A DNA stretch of 64,000 nt. It comes from BJGN01 sp041159865 (lineage in GTDB: Bacteria; Bacteroidota; Bacteroidia; Chitinophagales; Saprospiraceae). The translations under genes were made by a program, and so were the position numbers. The DNA lies in the NCBI GenBank assembly GCA_041159865.1, contig JBEAXK010000064.1, positions 22,492 through 86,491 on the forward strand. Direction: 5' to 3'. Shown piece after piece: positions 18,707 through 28,488 of this stretch (within the stretch, counting starts at the first letter, position 1; each line of letters begins with the position of its first letter). The notes under the pieces are model-generated. The model ran no database searches. It was not told where the DNA came from and worked only from the letters and a program-made list of their open reading frames with translations.

Positions 18707-19759
18707 AATGAGCTTTTGGAGTTGGGTCTCTTGTTCAATTAAAGATTGAAATAATTTCAATTGATTTTTGGCTCTGATCAGGTTATGTTCGGGATATTTT
18801 ATTTTATAATATTTGTCACCCCAAAGATAGTCTTCCAAAAATCGAACGGCTTGTTCCAATATTAACCAATGGGCACCCAAAAGTAGATTTTCTCTTTCCA
18901 GTTTCGTTAATATGGAACCAACGCCATCTAACCAACCTGTGGTAAGGGCTTCAAAACGTTGATAATCAACATATACAGACGAAAAGTCCGGATCGTCTTC
19001 AGCTGTAGTAGTTGAAATGGTTCTTACCATATCGCCAAAATCACTTAATACAGACCCGCGCATGGTAGTATCCCAGTCGATTACAGCACAGGCTTGTCCA
19101 TTTTTTTTATCAAAAAGAATATTGCCAATTTTTGCATCATTATGAACAGCTCTTTCTGGTAATGACAATCGGGTTATTTTGATGAAGATTGCCTGGTGAT
19201 CTCTTACCCATTGTATCTCCTTATATGCCTCTTTTACCCTTTCAGGAATACCTAATCTAACTGCCTGAGAAAATGAACGGGTTCTTAACAGGCTATTATG
19301 AAAGTTTGGAATGGTATCATATAGTTTATGCGCAGGTAAGGAGGATAATTCACGTAAGAATAAACCAAGGATTTTTGCTGAAGGATAAATCTGATCTACT
19401 GTATCTACTGATTCAATGGCATAGGTATCTGGAATATAGGAAACTGCCCTCCAGGCATTTCCAAGGTTATCCTTATATAAATATTCGCCATACTCATTTT
19501 TAAGCGGTTTCAATAATTTTAATTGGGAAGGCTGGGTGATTAAATGGTTATAAATGGTAAGGTGATTTTCAACTACTTTTTCGGGTTCCTTAAAAACATG
19601 ATGATTGATTCTTTGTAACACCAACGGGGTTCCAGAACTTTTGTCAGTAACTAAAAAAGTATCATTGATATGTCCATTTCCAAGAGAAAAGATTGTATTT
19701 TCCGCAGGGAAGCATAAAAAGGCATTGGCAACAGCTGAGACAGAAAAAACAGGGTTCAC
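18701..19759 (-). CDS. APH-family phosphotransferase (N-acetylhexosamine 1-kinase-like)
   Basis: 352 residues, cytoplasmic. The protein-kinase-like fold is shown by the N-terminal loop GNGHINDTFLV, the catalytic-loop motif VHNDAKIGNILFD (HxDxxxxN type) and the metal-binding VIDWDTT. Length and pattern resemble NahK-type N-acetylhexosamine 1-kinases rather than drug-resistance APHs. Inference: phosphorylation of a free amino sugar or similar small metabolite, which would suit a genome locus with a GH20 hexosaminidase. It shares its strand with the CYTH gene just upstream (17-base gap). Confidence 0.78.
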   Translation of the reverse strand: MNPVFSVSAVANAFLCFPAENTIFSLGNGHINDTFLVTDKSSGTPLVLQRINHHVFKEPEKVVENHLTIYNHLITQPSQLKLLKPLKNEYGEYLYKDNLGNAWRAVSYIPDTYAIESVDTVDQIYPSAKILGLFLRELSSLPAHKLYDTIPNFHNSLLRTRSFSQAVRLGIPERVKEAYKEIQWVRDHQAIFIKITRLSLPERAVHNDAKIGNILFDKKNGQACAVIDWDTTMRGSVLSDFGDMVRTISTTTAEDDPDFSSVYVDYQRFEALTTGWLDGVGSILTKLERENLLLGAHWLILEQAVRFLEDYLWGDKYYKIKYPEHNLIRAKNQLKLFQSLIEQETQLQKLIL

Positions 19760-19776
19760 TATTATAGATTTATGAA

Positions 19777-20292
19777 TTAAGAAAGAATCATGTCACTGTA
19801 GGAATTTTCAAACAAGTCTTCCTTTTTGACTTCAAGTAAATCCATGTAAAAGGCACATAGTTCTTTCATTTTAGCAATATCCATTTTATCGGTAGCATCA
19901 ATTACTTCAATTTCAAGAAAGGAACCAAGATCCATCAGAGAATCAATGTGAAATTTTACCGAATGTATAAAATAAATTTCTCTTTTCTTCTCAACAACTG
20001 TAAGAAGGGGAAGAGCTGCTGTCAAAACGGCTTTTAAAGATGAAACATCAGTTGGTTTATGTAAAATAACATCTGATTTTTTTGCGTCTTTTTGATTTTC
20101 CCTGTCATAATAAATCAAACTGTTTTCGATATTTCCCTCCCTGAGTTTTAATCTTCCTGAAGGTATTTTGAAATAGGTGTCCGTTTGTGAATCAATACCT
20201 ATAAACTGTATTTCAGGTTGTTGCATCAGAATACTGCGAATTTTCGACGGGTCAGCACAACGTGCCTTTATCTCAATAAGTTTCATTTTCAT
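19777..20292 (-). CDS. CYTH-domain protein (class IV adenylate cyclase-like)
   Basis: 171 residues, one complete CYTH tunnel domain. It starts with IEIKAR, the shortened ExK form common in CyaB-like and thiamine-triphosphatase-like members. Further in are TDTYFKIPSGRLKLRE (the Arg/Lys strand), REIYFIHSVKFHIDSL and DLGSFLEIEVID, which provide alternating acidic and basic residues for a triphosphate and metal. Function could be adenylate cyclase or inorganic/thiamine triphosphatase; sequence alone does not decide. It is probably co-transcribed with the downstream kinase-like gene. Confidence 0.82.
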   Translation of the reverse strand: MKMKLIEIKARCADPSKIRSILMQQPEIQFIGIDSQTDTYFKIPSGRLKLREGNIENSLIYYDRENQKDAKKSDVILHKPTDVSSLKAVLTAALPLLTVVEKKREIYFIHSVKFHIDSLMDLGSFLEIEVIDATDKMDIAKMKELCAFYMDLLEVKKEDLFENSYSDMILS

Positions 20293-20411
20293 TTTAATTA
20301 AGGTTTGAAATTACCTAAATAAAGAAAAGGTAGAAAAAAATCTTTTCCATTTTCAATAATAAAATTTGTAGTTTAGTGAATCAAACCTTTTTAGAACCTT
20401 AAAACCTGAAT

Positions 20412-23054
20412 ATGAATCGTTTTAGTAGATTTAGTTTATATGTTTTTTTGCCGCTTGCATTATTGGCAGCAAGTTCCTATGGTGTTTTTAATTATGTGCA
20501 TACTTCTGAAGAAGCGGAGGTTGTAAATATTAAAGTACCAGAAGGTTTCGCAGCGGAACATTTATATAGCTCTTCGGAAAATAACAGAGGATCATGGGTC
20601 TCCATGTGTTTTGATGATAAAGGCAGAATGCTCGCTTCTGATCAATATGGGGGTATTTATCGCTTGACGATTCCTCGTATTGGGGAGAAACTGGATACCC
20701 ATAAAATTGAAAAAATTAAAATTGAAAATGATACTTTAAATTTTGGTGCTGCCCATGGCTTGCTATATGCTTTCAATAGCCTTTATGTAATGGTCAATAA
20801 CAGGTCAAGTAAAAATTTGCCTAAAACAAGTGGTTTTTACAGACTTCAGGATACCGATGGCGATGATCAGTTCGATAAACTGACTCTTTTAAAAACACTC
20901 GTGGGTGAAGGAGAACATGGTCCACATAGTATCAAATTATCTCCAGACAAAAAATCGCTTTTTGTCATTTGTGGAAATTATACAGATCTCCCTGAAATGG
21001 ATAGTTACCGACTTCCTAAAACCTGGAAATACGATAATCTTTTTCCTGAAATTAAAGATCCTAGAGGTCACGCCAATGACAGAAAAGAGCCAGGTGGATG
21101 GGTGGCCAATGTGGATCCTGAAGGTGAAAAATGGGAGCTAATCTCTGCGGGTTACAGAAATCCTTTTGACCTAGCTTTTAATGACGTAGGGGATCTTTTT
21201 GTGTATGACGCAGATATGGAATGGGATTTCGGCCTTCCCTGGTATCGCCCTACCCGTATTTGTCATGCAACCAGTGGTTCGGAATTTGGATGGAGGACAG
21301 GAAATGGAAAATGGTATCCTCATTTTCCTGACAATCTTCCCCCAGTAATCAATATCGGGCAAGGTTCTCCTACCAACTTATTGTATCTCAAAGAGGCTAA
21401 ATTTCCAACAAAATATAAACAAACTTTATTGGCATTCGACTGGAGTTTTGGCATCGTTCATGCCATTCATCTTAAGCCAAAGGGTTCGAGTTATACCGCT
21501 ACCCAAGAAGAATTTTTGTCGGCAGCACCTCTTCCTTTAACGGATGGAACGATTGGACCTGATGGATCTCTATATTTTTTAACGGGCGGACGAAGACTGG
21601 AATCTAACTTATACCGGGTTTATTATAAAGGAACCGAATCGACTTCCGATGGGGCAATGACGGAATTAACTCCCGAAAATAAGTTGCGAAGACAAATTGA
21701 AAATTTTCATGGCCAACCCAATGCAGATGCTGTTGCTTTTGTATGGCCTCATTTAAGTCATCCAGACAGGCACATACGTTATGCGGCCAGAATGGCTCTG
21801 GAGCACCAGCCATTAAGTTCATGGAAAGATAAAGCATTGAGTGAAAAAAATGCGGTTACCCTGATAAATGCAATGATTGGTCTCATCAGAACAACTTCTG
21901 CAGAGGATAAATCATTGATTATTGATGCTTTATATAATGTAGATTATGCTGCACTTACTGCTTCTCAACAATTGGATGTTCTAAGGGCTTACGAATTGGT
22001 TTTTGCAAGGTTTGGTATGCCTGGAGCCGCGCAAAAAAAGAAATTAATCGCTTTATTCGATGCACAATATCCTGCCAATACCAATGATTTCAACAAAGCG
22101 CTAAGTAAATTACTCGTTTTCCTGGAAGCACCTTCCGTTTTACCCAAAACCTTAGTTTTGATGGATAAAAAGGAGGAAAAAAATCCAAATGAGGATTTGG
22201 CTATGAGTTCAGAGGATCTTATTTTAAGAAATCCTCAATATGGCTTAGATATTGCTAAAATGTTGGAAAAAATGCCTGAACCTCAACAGACTTATTTGGC
22301 AATCATGCTTTCAAAAGCAAAAAATGGCTGGAAACCTGAAATGAGAGAAAAATATTTTTCCTGGTATAGAAAAGCTTTCTCTTACCGCGGTGGAAATAGT
22401 TATATCGGTTTTATTGACAAAGCCAGAAATTTTGCCTTGAATAATGTGAGCAAAGGAAAACGTAAATATTACGATGAACTATCAGGAGGAGATTTGTTAA
22501 CCGATTCTGGGAACGATCTTGAACGGGAGGATTATCCTAAAGGACCAGGTAAAAACTATCAGTTAAAAGATATGGATACCCTATTCGCAGCAGAATTAAA
22601 AAACAGGAATTTTAAAACGGGTAAATCGATGTATATCGCTACTACTTGTATCAGGTGTCACGCGATTAAGGGTGAAGGGGGAAATGTTGGACCCGATTTA
22701 ACACAAATTGGTACCCGCTTTAGTACTAAAGATATCATGGAGGCTATTCTTTTACCTAGTAAAACAATTTCTGACCAATACGCAACAACAGAATTTCAAC
22801 TTAAAAATGGAGAAAGTATAGTGGGTAAAATTACCAACCAGGATGAGGAGAATTATTACATTGCTCAAAATCCTTATGTAGCAGATATACTGGTAAAAGT
22901 TCCCAAGAAAAATGTGCTTTCCAAAAATTATTCTACCGTCTCTTCCATGTTGCCAGGATTGGTCAATTCATTAAATGCGGAAGAGTTGAGGGATTTAGTG
23001 GCTTACCTGAAATCAGGTGGTGATGAAAAAAATCCTGTGTTTAAAGCAAATTAA
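20412..23054 (+). CDS. Secreted CxxCH haem-binding protein with propeller domain (PVC-type)
   Basis: 880 residues. The N-terminal hydrophobic segment (LPLALLAASSYGVF) is a signal or anchor. Residues ~30-400 form a glucose/sorbosone-dehydrogenase-like propeller (GEHGPHSIKLSPD, GYRNPFDLAFN, SEFGWRTGNG). A helical repeat-like middle (~430-700) follows. The C-terminal cytochrome-like domain has C746-x-x-C749-H750 (TTCIRCHAIKGEGG) and GPDLTQIG, with a later VAYLKSGG. The arrangement matches the membrane-bound-dehydrogenase / PVC-type CxxCH family. Presumed role: envelope oxidation of a sugar-like compound with electrons passed to the haem; the substrate is unknown. It is followed by a strong bidirectional terminator. 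Confidence 0.85.
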   Translation: MNRFSRFSLYVFLPLALLAASSYGVFNYVHTSEEAEVVNIKVPEGFAAEHLYSSSENNRGSWVSMCFDDKGRMLASDQYGGIYRLTIPRIGEKLDTHKIEKIKIENDTLNFGAAHGLLYAFNSLYVMVNNRSSKNLPKTSGFYRLQDTDGDDQFDKLTLLKTLVGEGEHGPHSIKLSPDKKSLFVICGNYTDLPEMDSYRLPKTWKYDNLFPEIKDPRGHANDRKEPGGWVANVDPEGEKWELISAGYRNPFDLAFNDVGDLFVYDADMEWDFGLPWYRPTRICHATSGSEFGWRTGNGKWYPHFPDNLPPVINIGQGSPTNLLYLKEAKFPTKYKQTLLAFDWSFGIVHAIHLKPKGSSYTATQEEFLSAAPLPLTDGTIGPDGSLYFLTGGRRLESNLYRVYYKGTESTSDGAMTELTPENKLRRQIENFHGQPNADAVAFVWPHLSHPDRHIRYAARMALEHQPLSSWKDKALSEKNAVTLINAMIGLIRTTSAEDKSLIIDALYNVDYAALTASQQLDVLRAYELVFARFGMPGAAQKKKLIALFDAQYPANTNDFNKALSKLLVFLEAPSVLPKTLVLMDKKEEKNPNEDLAMSSEDLILRNPQYGLDIAKMLEKMPEPQQTYLAIMLSKAKNGWKPEMREKYFSWYRKAFSYRGGNSYIGFIDKARNFALNNVSKGKRKYYDELSGGDLLTDSGNDLEREDYPKGPGKNYQLKDMDTLFAAELKNRNFKTGKSMYIATTCIRCHAIKGEGGNVGPDLTQIGTRFSTKDIMEAILLPSKTISDQYATTEFQLKNGESIVGKITNQDEENYYIAQNPYVADILVKVPKKNVLSKNYSTVSSMLPGLVNSLNAEELRDLVAYLKSGGDEKNPVFKAN

Positions 23055-23102
23055 GTATATAAATGGTAAAAATAATTCTCTAACAGATAAAGCGAGATAT
23101 TA

Positions 23103-23138
23103 AAAAAGCACGTGAGCGTTATCGCTCACGTGCTTTTT
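23103..23138. terminator. Bidirectional rho-independent terminator
   Basis: A perfect 16-bp stem (23103-23118 with 23123-23138) closes a 4-base TTAT loop. Its GC-rich core (GCACGTGAGCG) has A-runs on one side and T-runs on the other, so it works on both strands. It sits between the converging haem-protein and SusD genes. Confidence 0.93.
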
Positions 23139-23163
23139 ATTTAATCGCTAAGAGCAAATCAGA

Positions 23164-24849
23164 TCAATATCCAGGATTTTGCTTAAGATAATCCTTTAGA
23201 TTCGACGCACCATCAATGGCAGTTTGAGGAATGGGGAAAATACGTTTATTTTTATCTGTATTTGTTTTTTCTGTCCAGATACCTTCGTATTTTCCAAAGC
23301 GAATCATATCTGTTCTACGAAGCATTTCCCAGTAGAATTCAAATCCTCGTTCACGAAAGAGTAAATCTAAATTCATGCTAGTCAAGGCAGGAGGTGCTTT
23401 TCTGGCTGTACGAGAAGCACGAACCAGGTTTACGTCGGCAAGTGCGCCTGCTGCGTCATTACTTTTACGAAGTTTTGCTTCCGCACGCATGAGATAAATA
23501 TCAGCTAAACGTAAAATGACAATATCGGCTTGACCTTTATTCCTGCCGGAATCTGAAATTCTACTAAACTGGTATTTTTCAACACGGTATCCACTTGGGT
23601 AATCACTACCTTGTGGCGTAAAATCAACTCTTTCCGTATGATTTACAGGCAGGTTAAATTTGTTTCTCGTAGCATGAACCAAAGGGGCTATTAAAAATTT
23701 ACCACCGGCACATTTTATAAAACCACTTGCATTTTTAACCAGACCATATTGCTGACCCCTTTGTATTCCTCTGTTTACCTCATAGGTTGCACCATCTACA
23801 CAAGTATCTGCAGGATTGGTATATCTTCCTACATTTTGTTTGTGAAAACGGGGATCGACACTGGGATCCTCAGGCGCATAAGCTTTAGCCCAGGTTTGAT
23901 AAAAATCGGAGGTAATAGCCGGCCCATCCGTGCCATTGGCATTTGGAAAGGCCGCTAATGGAAACATATCACCTGATAAAGAGAAGTAAGCCATACGATT
24001 GTGACCATTTAAATCACCTCTTTGATCAACTGCGAAAATGAGCTCTTTATTTGAGTTATTATTGTCATCAAAAATGGAAAAATACTCTGAAGCAAGGGCA
24101 TATTGACCCGATGAAATTATTTTATCACAGTATTTAATCACATTATCCATATCAGAAGCAGTAAAATTAAAAGTAGAGGCATAAATGTCTCTATAAACAG
24201 CTGCATTCAGGTAAAGTCGAGCTAATAAACCCCAAACGGCTCCCTTAGTAAGTCTTCCTGGTCCTGCTGTAGTTCCTAAAAGGGGTTCAACATCTAAAAG
24301 TTCTTTTTCAATAAATTTAACAGCGGCATCACCTCTTAAAATCTGGGAACCAGCATCTGGATTATCTTTTACAAAAACCAGTCCAAAAAGATCTAAGGTC
24401 ATCATAGAGAAATAAGCTCTCATACCTCTAGCCTCTGCCAGATATTCCTTGGCAACTGGATCTGTGTTTAGGGGCAATGATTGCAGCGCTGTAACCGTTC
24501 TGGAAACGGATTGTAACAGAGGATTCCAGGTATTTCTTACGTTTGCATTATTAGGATCATAGGTTTGTCTGTGTAGTGCCAGATAAATACCGTTATCTCC
24601 CCAGTCAGTTCCACCCCGATAAGGTAAAATAGCCTCATCAGTTGTTATTTCCTGCAAGGCAAAATAGGTGGTGTGCTGAAAAATAGTAGGTAGTAAGGCA
24701 TAAACAGGAGCAATTAATCCGTCAGCAGATTGTCTGGGTGTAAGATTTCCTGCGGAGGTTTCATCTAAAATGATTTCTTCTAAATTGGTGCAACTGCTGA
24801 TAAGCATTACAAACAAAAAGGAGAAAATATATAGGTTTGTCTTTTTCAT
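23164..24849 (-). CDS. SusD/RagB family glycan-binding lipoprotein
   Basis: 561 residues. The lipoprotein signal has a lipobox ending at C20 (LISSC). The SusD signature LRLADIYLMRAEAKLR is near the C-terminus, followed by DVNLVRASR and LLFRERGFEFYWEMLRR. SusD proteins cap the SusC barrel and bind oligosaccharide or other nutrient at the surface. It lies 22 bases downstream of susC on the same strand, the standard arrangement. No anti-sigma or hybrid two-component regulator is adjacent, so its inducer cannot be guessed. Confidence 0.95.
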   Translation of the reverse strand: MKKTNLYIFSFLFVMLISSCTNLEEIILDETSAGNLTPRQSADGLIAPVYALLPTIFQHTTYFALQEITTDEAILPYRGGTDWGDNGIYLALHRQTYDPNNANVRNTWNPLLQSVSRTVTALQSLPLNTDPVAKEYLAEARGMRAYFSMMTLDLFGLVFVKDNPDAGSQILRGDAAVKFIEKELLDVEPLLGTTAGPGRLTKGAVWGLLARLYLNAAVYRDIYASTFNFTASDMDNVIKYCDKIISSGQYALASEYFSIFDDNNNSNKELIFAVDQRGDLNGHNRMAYFSLSGDMFPLAAFPNANGTDGPAITSDFYQTWAKAYAPEDPSVDPRFHKQNVGRYTNPADTCVDGATYEVNRGIQRGQQYGLVKNASGFIKCAGGKFLIAPLVHATRNKFNLPVNHTERVDFTPQGSDYPSGYRVEKYQFSRISDSGRNKGQADIVILRLADIYLMRAEAKLRKSNDAAGALADVNLVRASRTARKAPPALTSMNLDLLFRERGFEFYWEMLRRTDMIRFGKYEGIWTEKTNTDKNKRIFPIPQTAIDGASNLKDYLKQNPGY

Positions 24850-24871
24850 GATAATGATATATTTACTTGAC

Positions 24872-27856
24872 TTAGAATGATAGATTTAATCCAAAAAGAA
24901 TCGTTTTTGCCCTTGGGTAACTGAGGTAGTCTATCCCATAGGAAGAAATGCCATTGATGGTTCTATCTGTATTCACCTCAGGGTCATAACCATCATATTT
25001 GGTCCAAACCATTAGATTCTGTCCGGTAACATATACTCTGAACTGACTGATCCATTTATCAATACCCAATTTAGAGGTGTTTAAATCATAAGCTAAAGAA
25101 AGGTTATTTAACCGAAAAAAGGAGCCATCTTTCAAATATCTCGTTGAAATAGGGGCTGCATTTGTAGTAGCTTCTTCTGGATAAAGTATAGCTTCAGGCG
25201 TAACGTTAATTCCTTTAGATAATCTCAATTTATAAAAATTGGCGTTTGCTGTATTATCATAAACTTTGTTACCAGATATTCCATTAAAATTAACAGAAAG
25301 TGAAAGTCCTTTATAACCTAAATCGCCATTAAAATTATACATGGTACTTGGAAGCGCTGTACCCGCTGCAATTCTATCAGCATCCGTAACAATGCCATCA
25401 TTATTAACATCGCGGAATTTACTTTGTCCCTTTTCATCAAATCCTATATGATCTTTAAGATAAAATGTACCGATAGGTTGCCCATTAATATAACCGTTAA
25501 TAGTGGCTGAAGTAAGACCAGGACCAGAAGCTGAACCAGATGGAATAACAGAATAAGGAGAATTTTCTACTACGTTGTCAATTAAGGTTAAATTTGCACC
25601 TAAGGCATAACTCCAGCCATTGTCTGAACGTTTTTGATAATTCAGTTCAAATTCAACCCCCTGGTTTGTAATGGTCATGTCTTTAACGTTGGTCCAAAAA
25701 GTAGTAGCAGGTTGAACAGGATCAGCAGGGATCACTTCTAACAATATATTGTTGGAAACTTTATTGAAATAATCAAAAGTACCTGAGAGTGCTCCGTTAA
25801 ATAAGGAAAAATCTACACCTAAGTCTATTTGTGTAGAAACTTCCCATTGTATGTCTGGATTTGCCAGCCTTGCAAACGAAATACCTACTGGGTAGGCACC
25901 CGTAGGAGACAATGGGTAGCTGGTAGTTCCAGAAACAGTATTGGTATATAAAGGTTGTGTTATTTTTGAAGGAATTTCCTGATTTCCAGTTTGTCCCCAG
26001 CCTGCTCTTAATTTTAAATCACTGAATATTGAATTTTTCAAAAATGATTCTTCTGAAAGTCTCCAGCCAGCTGAAAATGACGGGAAAATTCCATACTTAT
26101 TGTTCGCACCAAACTTGGAGGAACCATCCGCTCTTACCGTAGCGGTCAATAAATACTTGTCCTTGAACTGGAAATTTGCGCGAGAGAAAAATGACTGTAA
26201 TTCATTTATCAAGGCATATCCACCTGGTTTATTATTAGCTATTGTCAAGTCCTGGCCTAATCCTGGATTATAAATGGGTTCTAAATCTGAAATTGGGAAC
26301 CTGTTAATACTGGAATTTCTTCCATGTAGAAATATTCTTTGATACGAATGACCAGCAAGAAGATTTAAATTAATGTCTTTGTTTACAAATTTATAGGTAA
26401 GATAATTTTCCATTAACTGATTGTCGTTTTCACCAATCTCAGTATCTAATCTTCCTTCTTGTCTGGGAGTTGCTGATGCCAGGGATTGTACATCACGCAC
26501 AAAAGTTGAATGGTCAACACCCAGATTAAGTTTGTATTCAAGTCCTTTAAATAAAGTCAGTGAGGGTGAAATATTTCCCATAACTCTATTGGTAGTCGTA
26601 ATGTCTTTTTCCAAATTGAAATAAGATAATGGATTAACAAAAGTACCCTGGAAGACATTAATTCCGCCAGAACTATTATATGCCGCATACGTCGGATTCA
26701 TAGATAATGCAGTACCAAGTAACGTTCCAATGGGAGGTCTGTTTGCTTTCACCTGGCTGGCATTTAAATTCATTTCAATATTTAAACGGCCATTTAACGA
26801 TTTTTGGTTAATTTTTACTCTACCCACGTATTGGTCTAAGTCACTTTTTTGAAGAATTCCCTCTTGATTTTGAACACCAACGGAACCAAAAAAGCTGGTA
26901 TTTCCACTTCCACCACTAAAAGAAAGATTATGATTTTGGGTTTTAGCCGTTCTCATGATCACTTCCTGCCAGTCTGTATTACCACCTAAATCTTCCAGCG
27001 TACCACCTATAGCTTTAACCTGGGTTCTATATTCGTCAGCGGAGAAAACATCTAATTTTCTGGCGATATTTGAAATACCCAGGCTCCCAGAATAAGTGAC
27101 ACTTGAAAAACCTGCTTTCCCTTTTTTAGTCGTAATAAGAATGACGCCATTGGCACCTCTTGCACCATAAATAGCAGTTGCTGATGCATCTTTTAATACG
27201 TCAATCGATTCAATATCATTAGGATTCAAAAAAGTCAGAGGATTCGTAGCTCCACCTGTACCAGAATTGTCCAGGGCAAAACCGTCAACAACAAATAATG
27301 GGGTACTACCTGTTCTTACGCCTCCTGGACCACGAACGGTAATATTTTGTCTGGCACCAGGTTCCCCGCTCACTCCAACTACGTTTACACCTGCTACTTT
27401 ACCTTGAAGTAATTGCTCAGGAGAATTAATAATCCCTTTGTTAAAATCATCTGATTTTATAGATTTTGCCGCTCCAGTGATATCTTTAGTTGAGGTGGTT
27501 CCGTAACCAATAACTACAACCTGCGATAGTTCCTGACCATCCATTTCAAGGCTAACAACCATATTCGTTTGATTCCCGACCGTAATTTCTTGTGTCTTAT
27601 ATCCAATATAGGAGAACACTAAAATTGTGGTAGCGTCGGTAACTTCAATACTAAATTTTCCATCCATGTCGGTAACTGTACCACTGGTTGTACCTTTGGT
27701 GGAAACACTGCATCCAATAAGGGGTTCACCAGAGGTCGCATCTTTAACTAATCCATTGATTTGTAGTGCATTTGTTGCAAATACGCTAACGTTCAAGGAA
27801 AAAGAAAAGACAATGAGTGCGATTCCTTTTTGACCAAATGTCCATAATTTCTTCAT
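24872..27856 (-). CDS. SusC/RagA family TonB-dependent outer-membrane transporter
   Basis: 994 residues. A signal peptide is followed by a carboxypeptidase-regulatory-like domain (GLVKDATSGEPLIGCSV), the TonB-box-like VVVIGYGT, a plug with NPNDIESIDVLKDASATAIYG (the SusC/RagA plug signature) and GANGVILITTKKGK, then a ~700-residue beta-barrel ending in an aromatic C-terminus (LFGLNLSF). It imports ligand delivered by the SusD partner, powered by TonB. No N-terminal signalling (STN) domain is present. Ligand class is unknown; nearby genes (sulfatase, GH20) suggest an amino-sugar-containing glycan but are separated by other transcription units. Confidence 0.96.
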   Translation of the reverse strand: MKKLWTFGQKGIALIVFSFSLNVSVFATNALQINGLVKDATSGEPLIGCSVSTKGTTSGTVTDMDGKFSIEVTDATTILVFSYIGYKTQEITVGNQTNMVVSLEMDGQELSQVVVIGYGTTSTKDITGAAKSIKSDDFNKGIINSPEQLLQGKVAGVNVVGVSGEPGARQNITVRGPGGVRTGSTPLFVVDGFALDNSGTGGATNPLTFLNPNDIESIDVLKDASATAIYGARGANGVILITTKKGKAGFSSVTYSGSLGISNIARKLDVFSADEYRTQVKAIGGTLEDLGGNTDWQEVIMRTAKTQNHNLSFSGGSGNTSFFGSVGVQNQEGILQKSDLDQYVGRVKINQKSLNGRLNIEMNLNASQVKANRPPIGTLLGTALSMNPTYAAYNSSGGINVFQGTFVNPLSYFNLEKDITTTNRVMGNISPSLTLFKGLEYKLNLGVDHSTFVRDVQSLASATPRQEGRLDTEIGENDNQLMENYLTYKFVNKDINLNLLAGHSYQRIFLHGRNSSINRFPISDLEPIYNPGLGQDLTIANNKPGGYALINELQSFFSRANFQFKDKYLLTATVRADGSSKFGANNKYGIFPSFSAGWRLSEESFLKNSIFSDLKLRAGWGQTGNQEIPSKITQPLYTNTVSGTTSYPLSPTGAYPVGISFARLANPDIQWEVSTQIDLGVDFSLFNGALSGTFDYFNKVSNNILLEVIPADPVQPATTFWTNVKDMTITNQGVEFELNYQKRSDNGWSYALGANLTLIDNVVENSPYSVIPSGSASGPGLTSATINGYINGQPIGTFYLKDHIGFDEKGQSKFRDVNNDGIVTDADRIAAGTALPSTMYNFNGDLGYKGLSLSVNFNGISGNKVYDNTANANFYKLRLSKGINVTPEAILYPEEATTNAAPISTRYLKDGSFFRLNNLSLAYDLNTSKLGIDKWISQFRVYVTGQNLMVWTKYDGYDPEVNTDRTINGISSYGIDYLSYPRAKTILFGLNLSF

Positions 27857-28011
27857 TTGTTATGGTTTAAATTTATGAAATATAATTTAGTGGAAATAAA
27901 TCTACTAAATTGTGCAAAACAAACGAAAATAGTTAAAAATATGGACTTAATTATTAATTAAATGCTTGTTAATTTTATCTTTATAAGATTATATTTAAGA
28001 ATTAATTTTTT

Positions 28012-28419
28012 ATGCAGACAGCGAAGGCCATCTATGTTAATTTGCCCACAAGAGATTTGGACAAAACACGAATTTTTTGGACTAATCTGGGTTTTTCATT
28101 TAATGAGCAGTTTAGCAATGAACAGGCACTCTGTTTAGAAATGAAAAAGGACACCATGTATGCCATGTTGATTTCTCACGATTTGTTTAAAACTTTCACT
28201 CATAAACCAATAAGCGATAATACTACCACTCAAGTGTTAATAGCTATTGAGGTGGAAACGAAAGAAAAAGTCGATCAACTTGTTTCGCTTGCTTTTGAAA
28301 ATGGGGCTACCCGATACAGAGATTCAGCAGATCATGGCTGGATGTACTACGATAGTTTTGCAGACCTGGACGGCCATCAATGGGAGATTCTTTTTTCGGA
28401 TATGACCCTAATAGGATAA
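28012..28419 (+). CDS. VOC (glyoxalase-fold) family protein
   Basis: 135 residues, one vicinal-oxygen-chelate module pair. It shows AIYVNLPTRDLDKTRIFWTNLGF at the start (shown in part) and DLDGHQWEILF at the end, as in the YPTG/PhnB-like and lactoylglutathione-lyase-like proteins of Bacteroidota. Reaction unknown: members include dioxygenases, glyoxalases and resistance proteins. It is a monocistronic unit, divergent from susC and closed by a hairpin terminator. Confidence 0.85.
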   Translation: MQTAKAIYVNLPTRDLDKTRIFWTNLGFSFNEQFSNEQALCLEMKKDTMYAMLISHDLFKTFTHKPISDNTTTQVLIAIEVETKEKVDQLVSLAFENGATRYRDSADHGWMYYDSFADLDGHQWEILFSDMTLIG

Positions 28420-28422
28420 AAA

Positions 28423-28454
28423 AACACCTTAAGTTCTAAATGACTTAAGGTGTT
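28423..28454. terminator. Rho-independent terminator, probably bidirectional
   Basis: A 12-bp perfect stem (28423-28434 with 28443-28454) has an 8-base loop and is flanked by A and T/A runs. It lies between the converging VOC and peroxidase genes. Confidence 0.85.
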
Positions 28455-28488
28455 ATAAAAAGACTAAATATAACTAATTATCAGCCAA

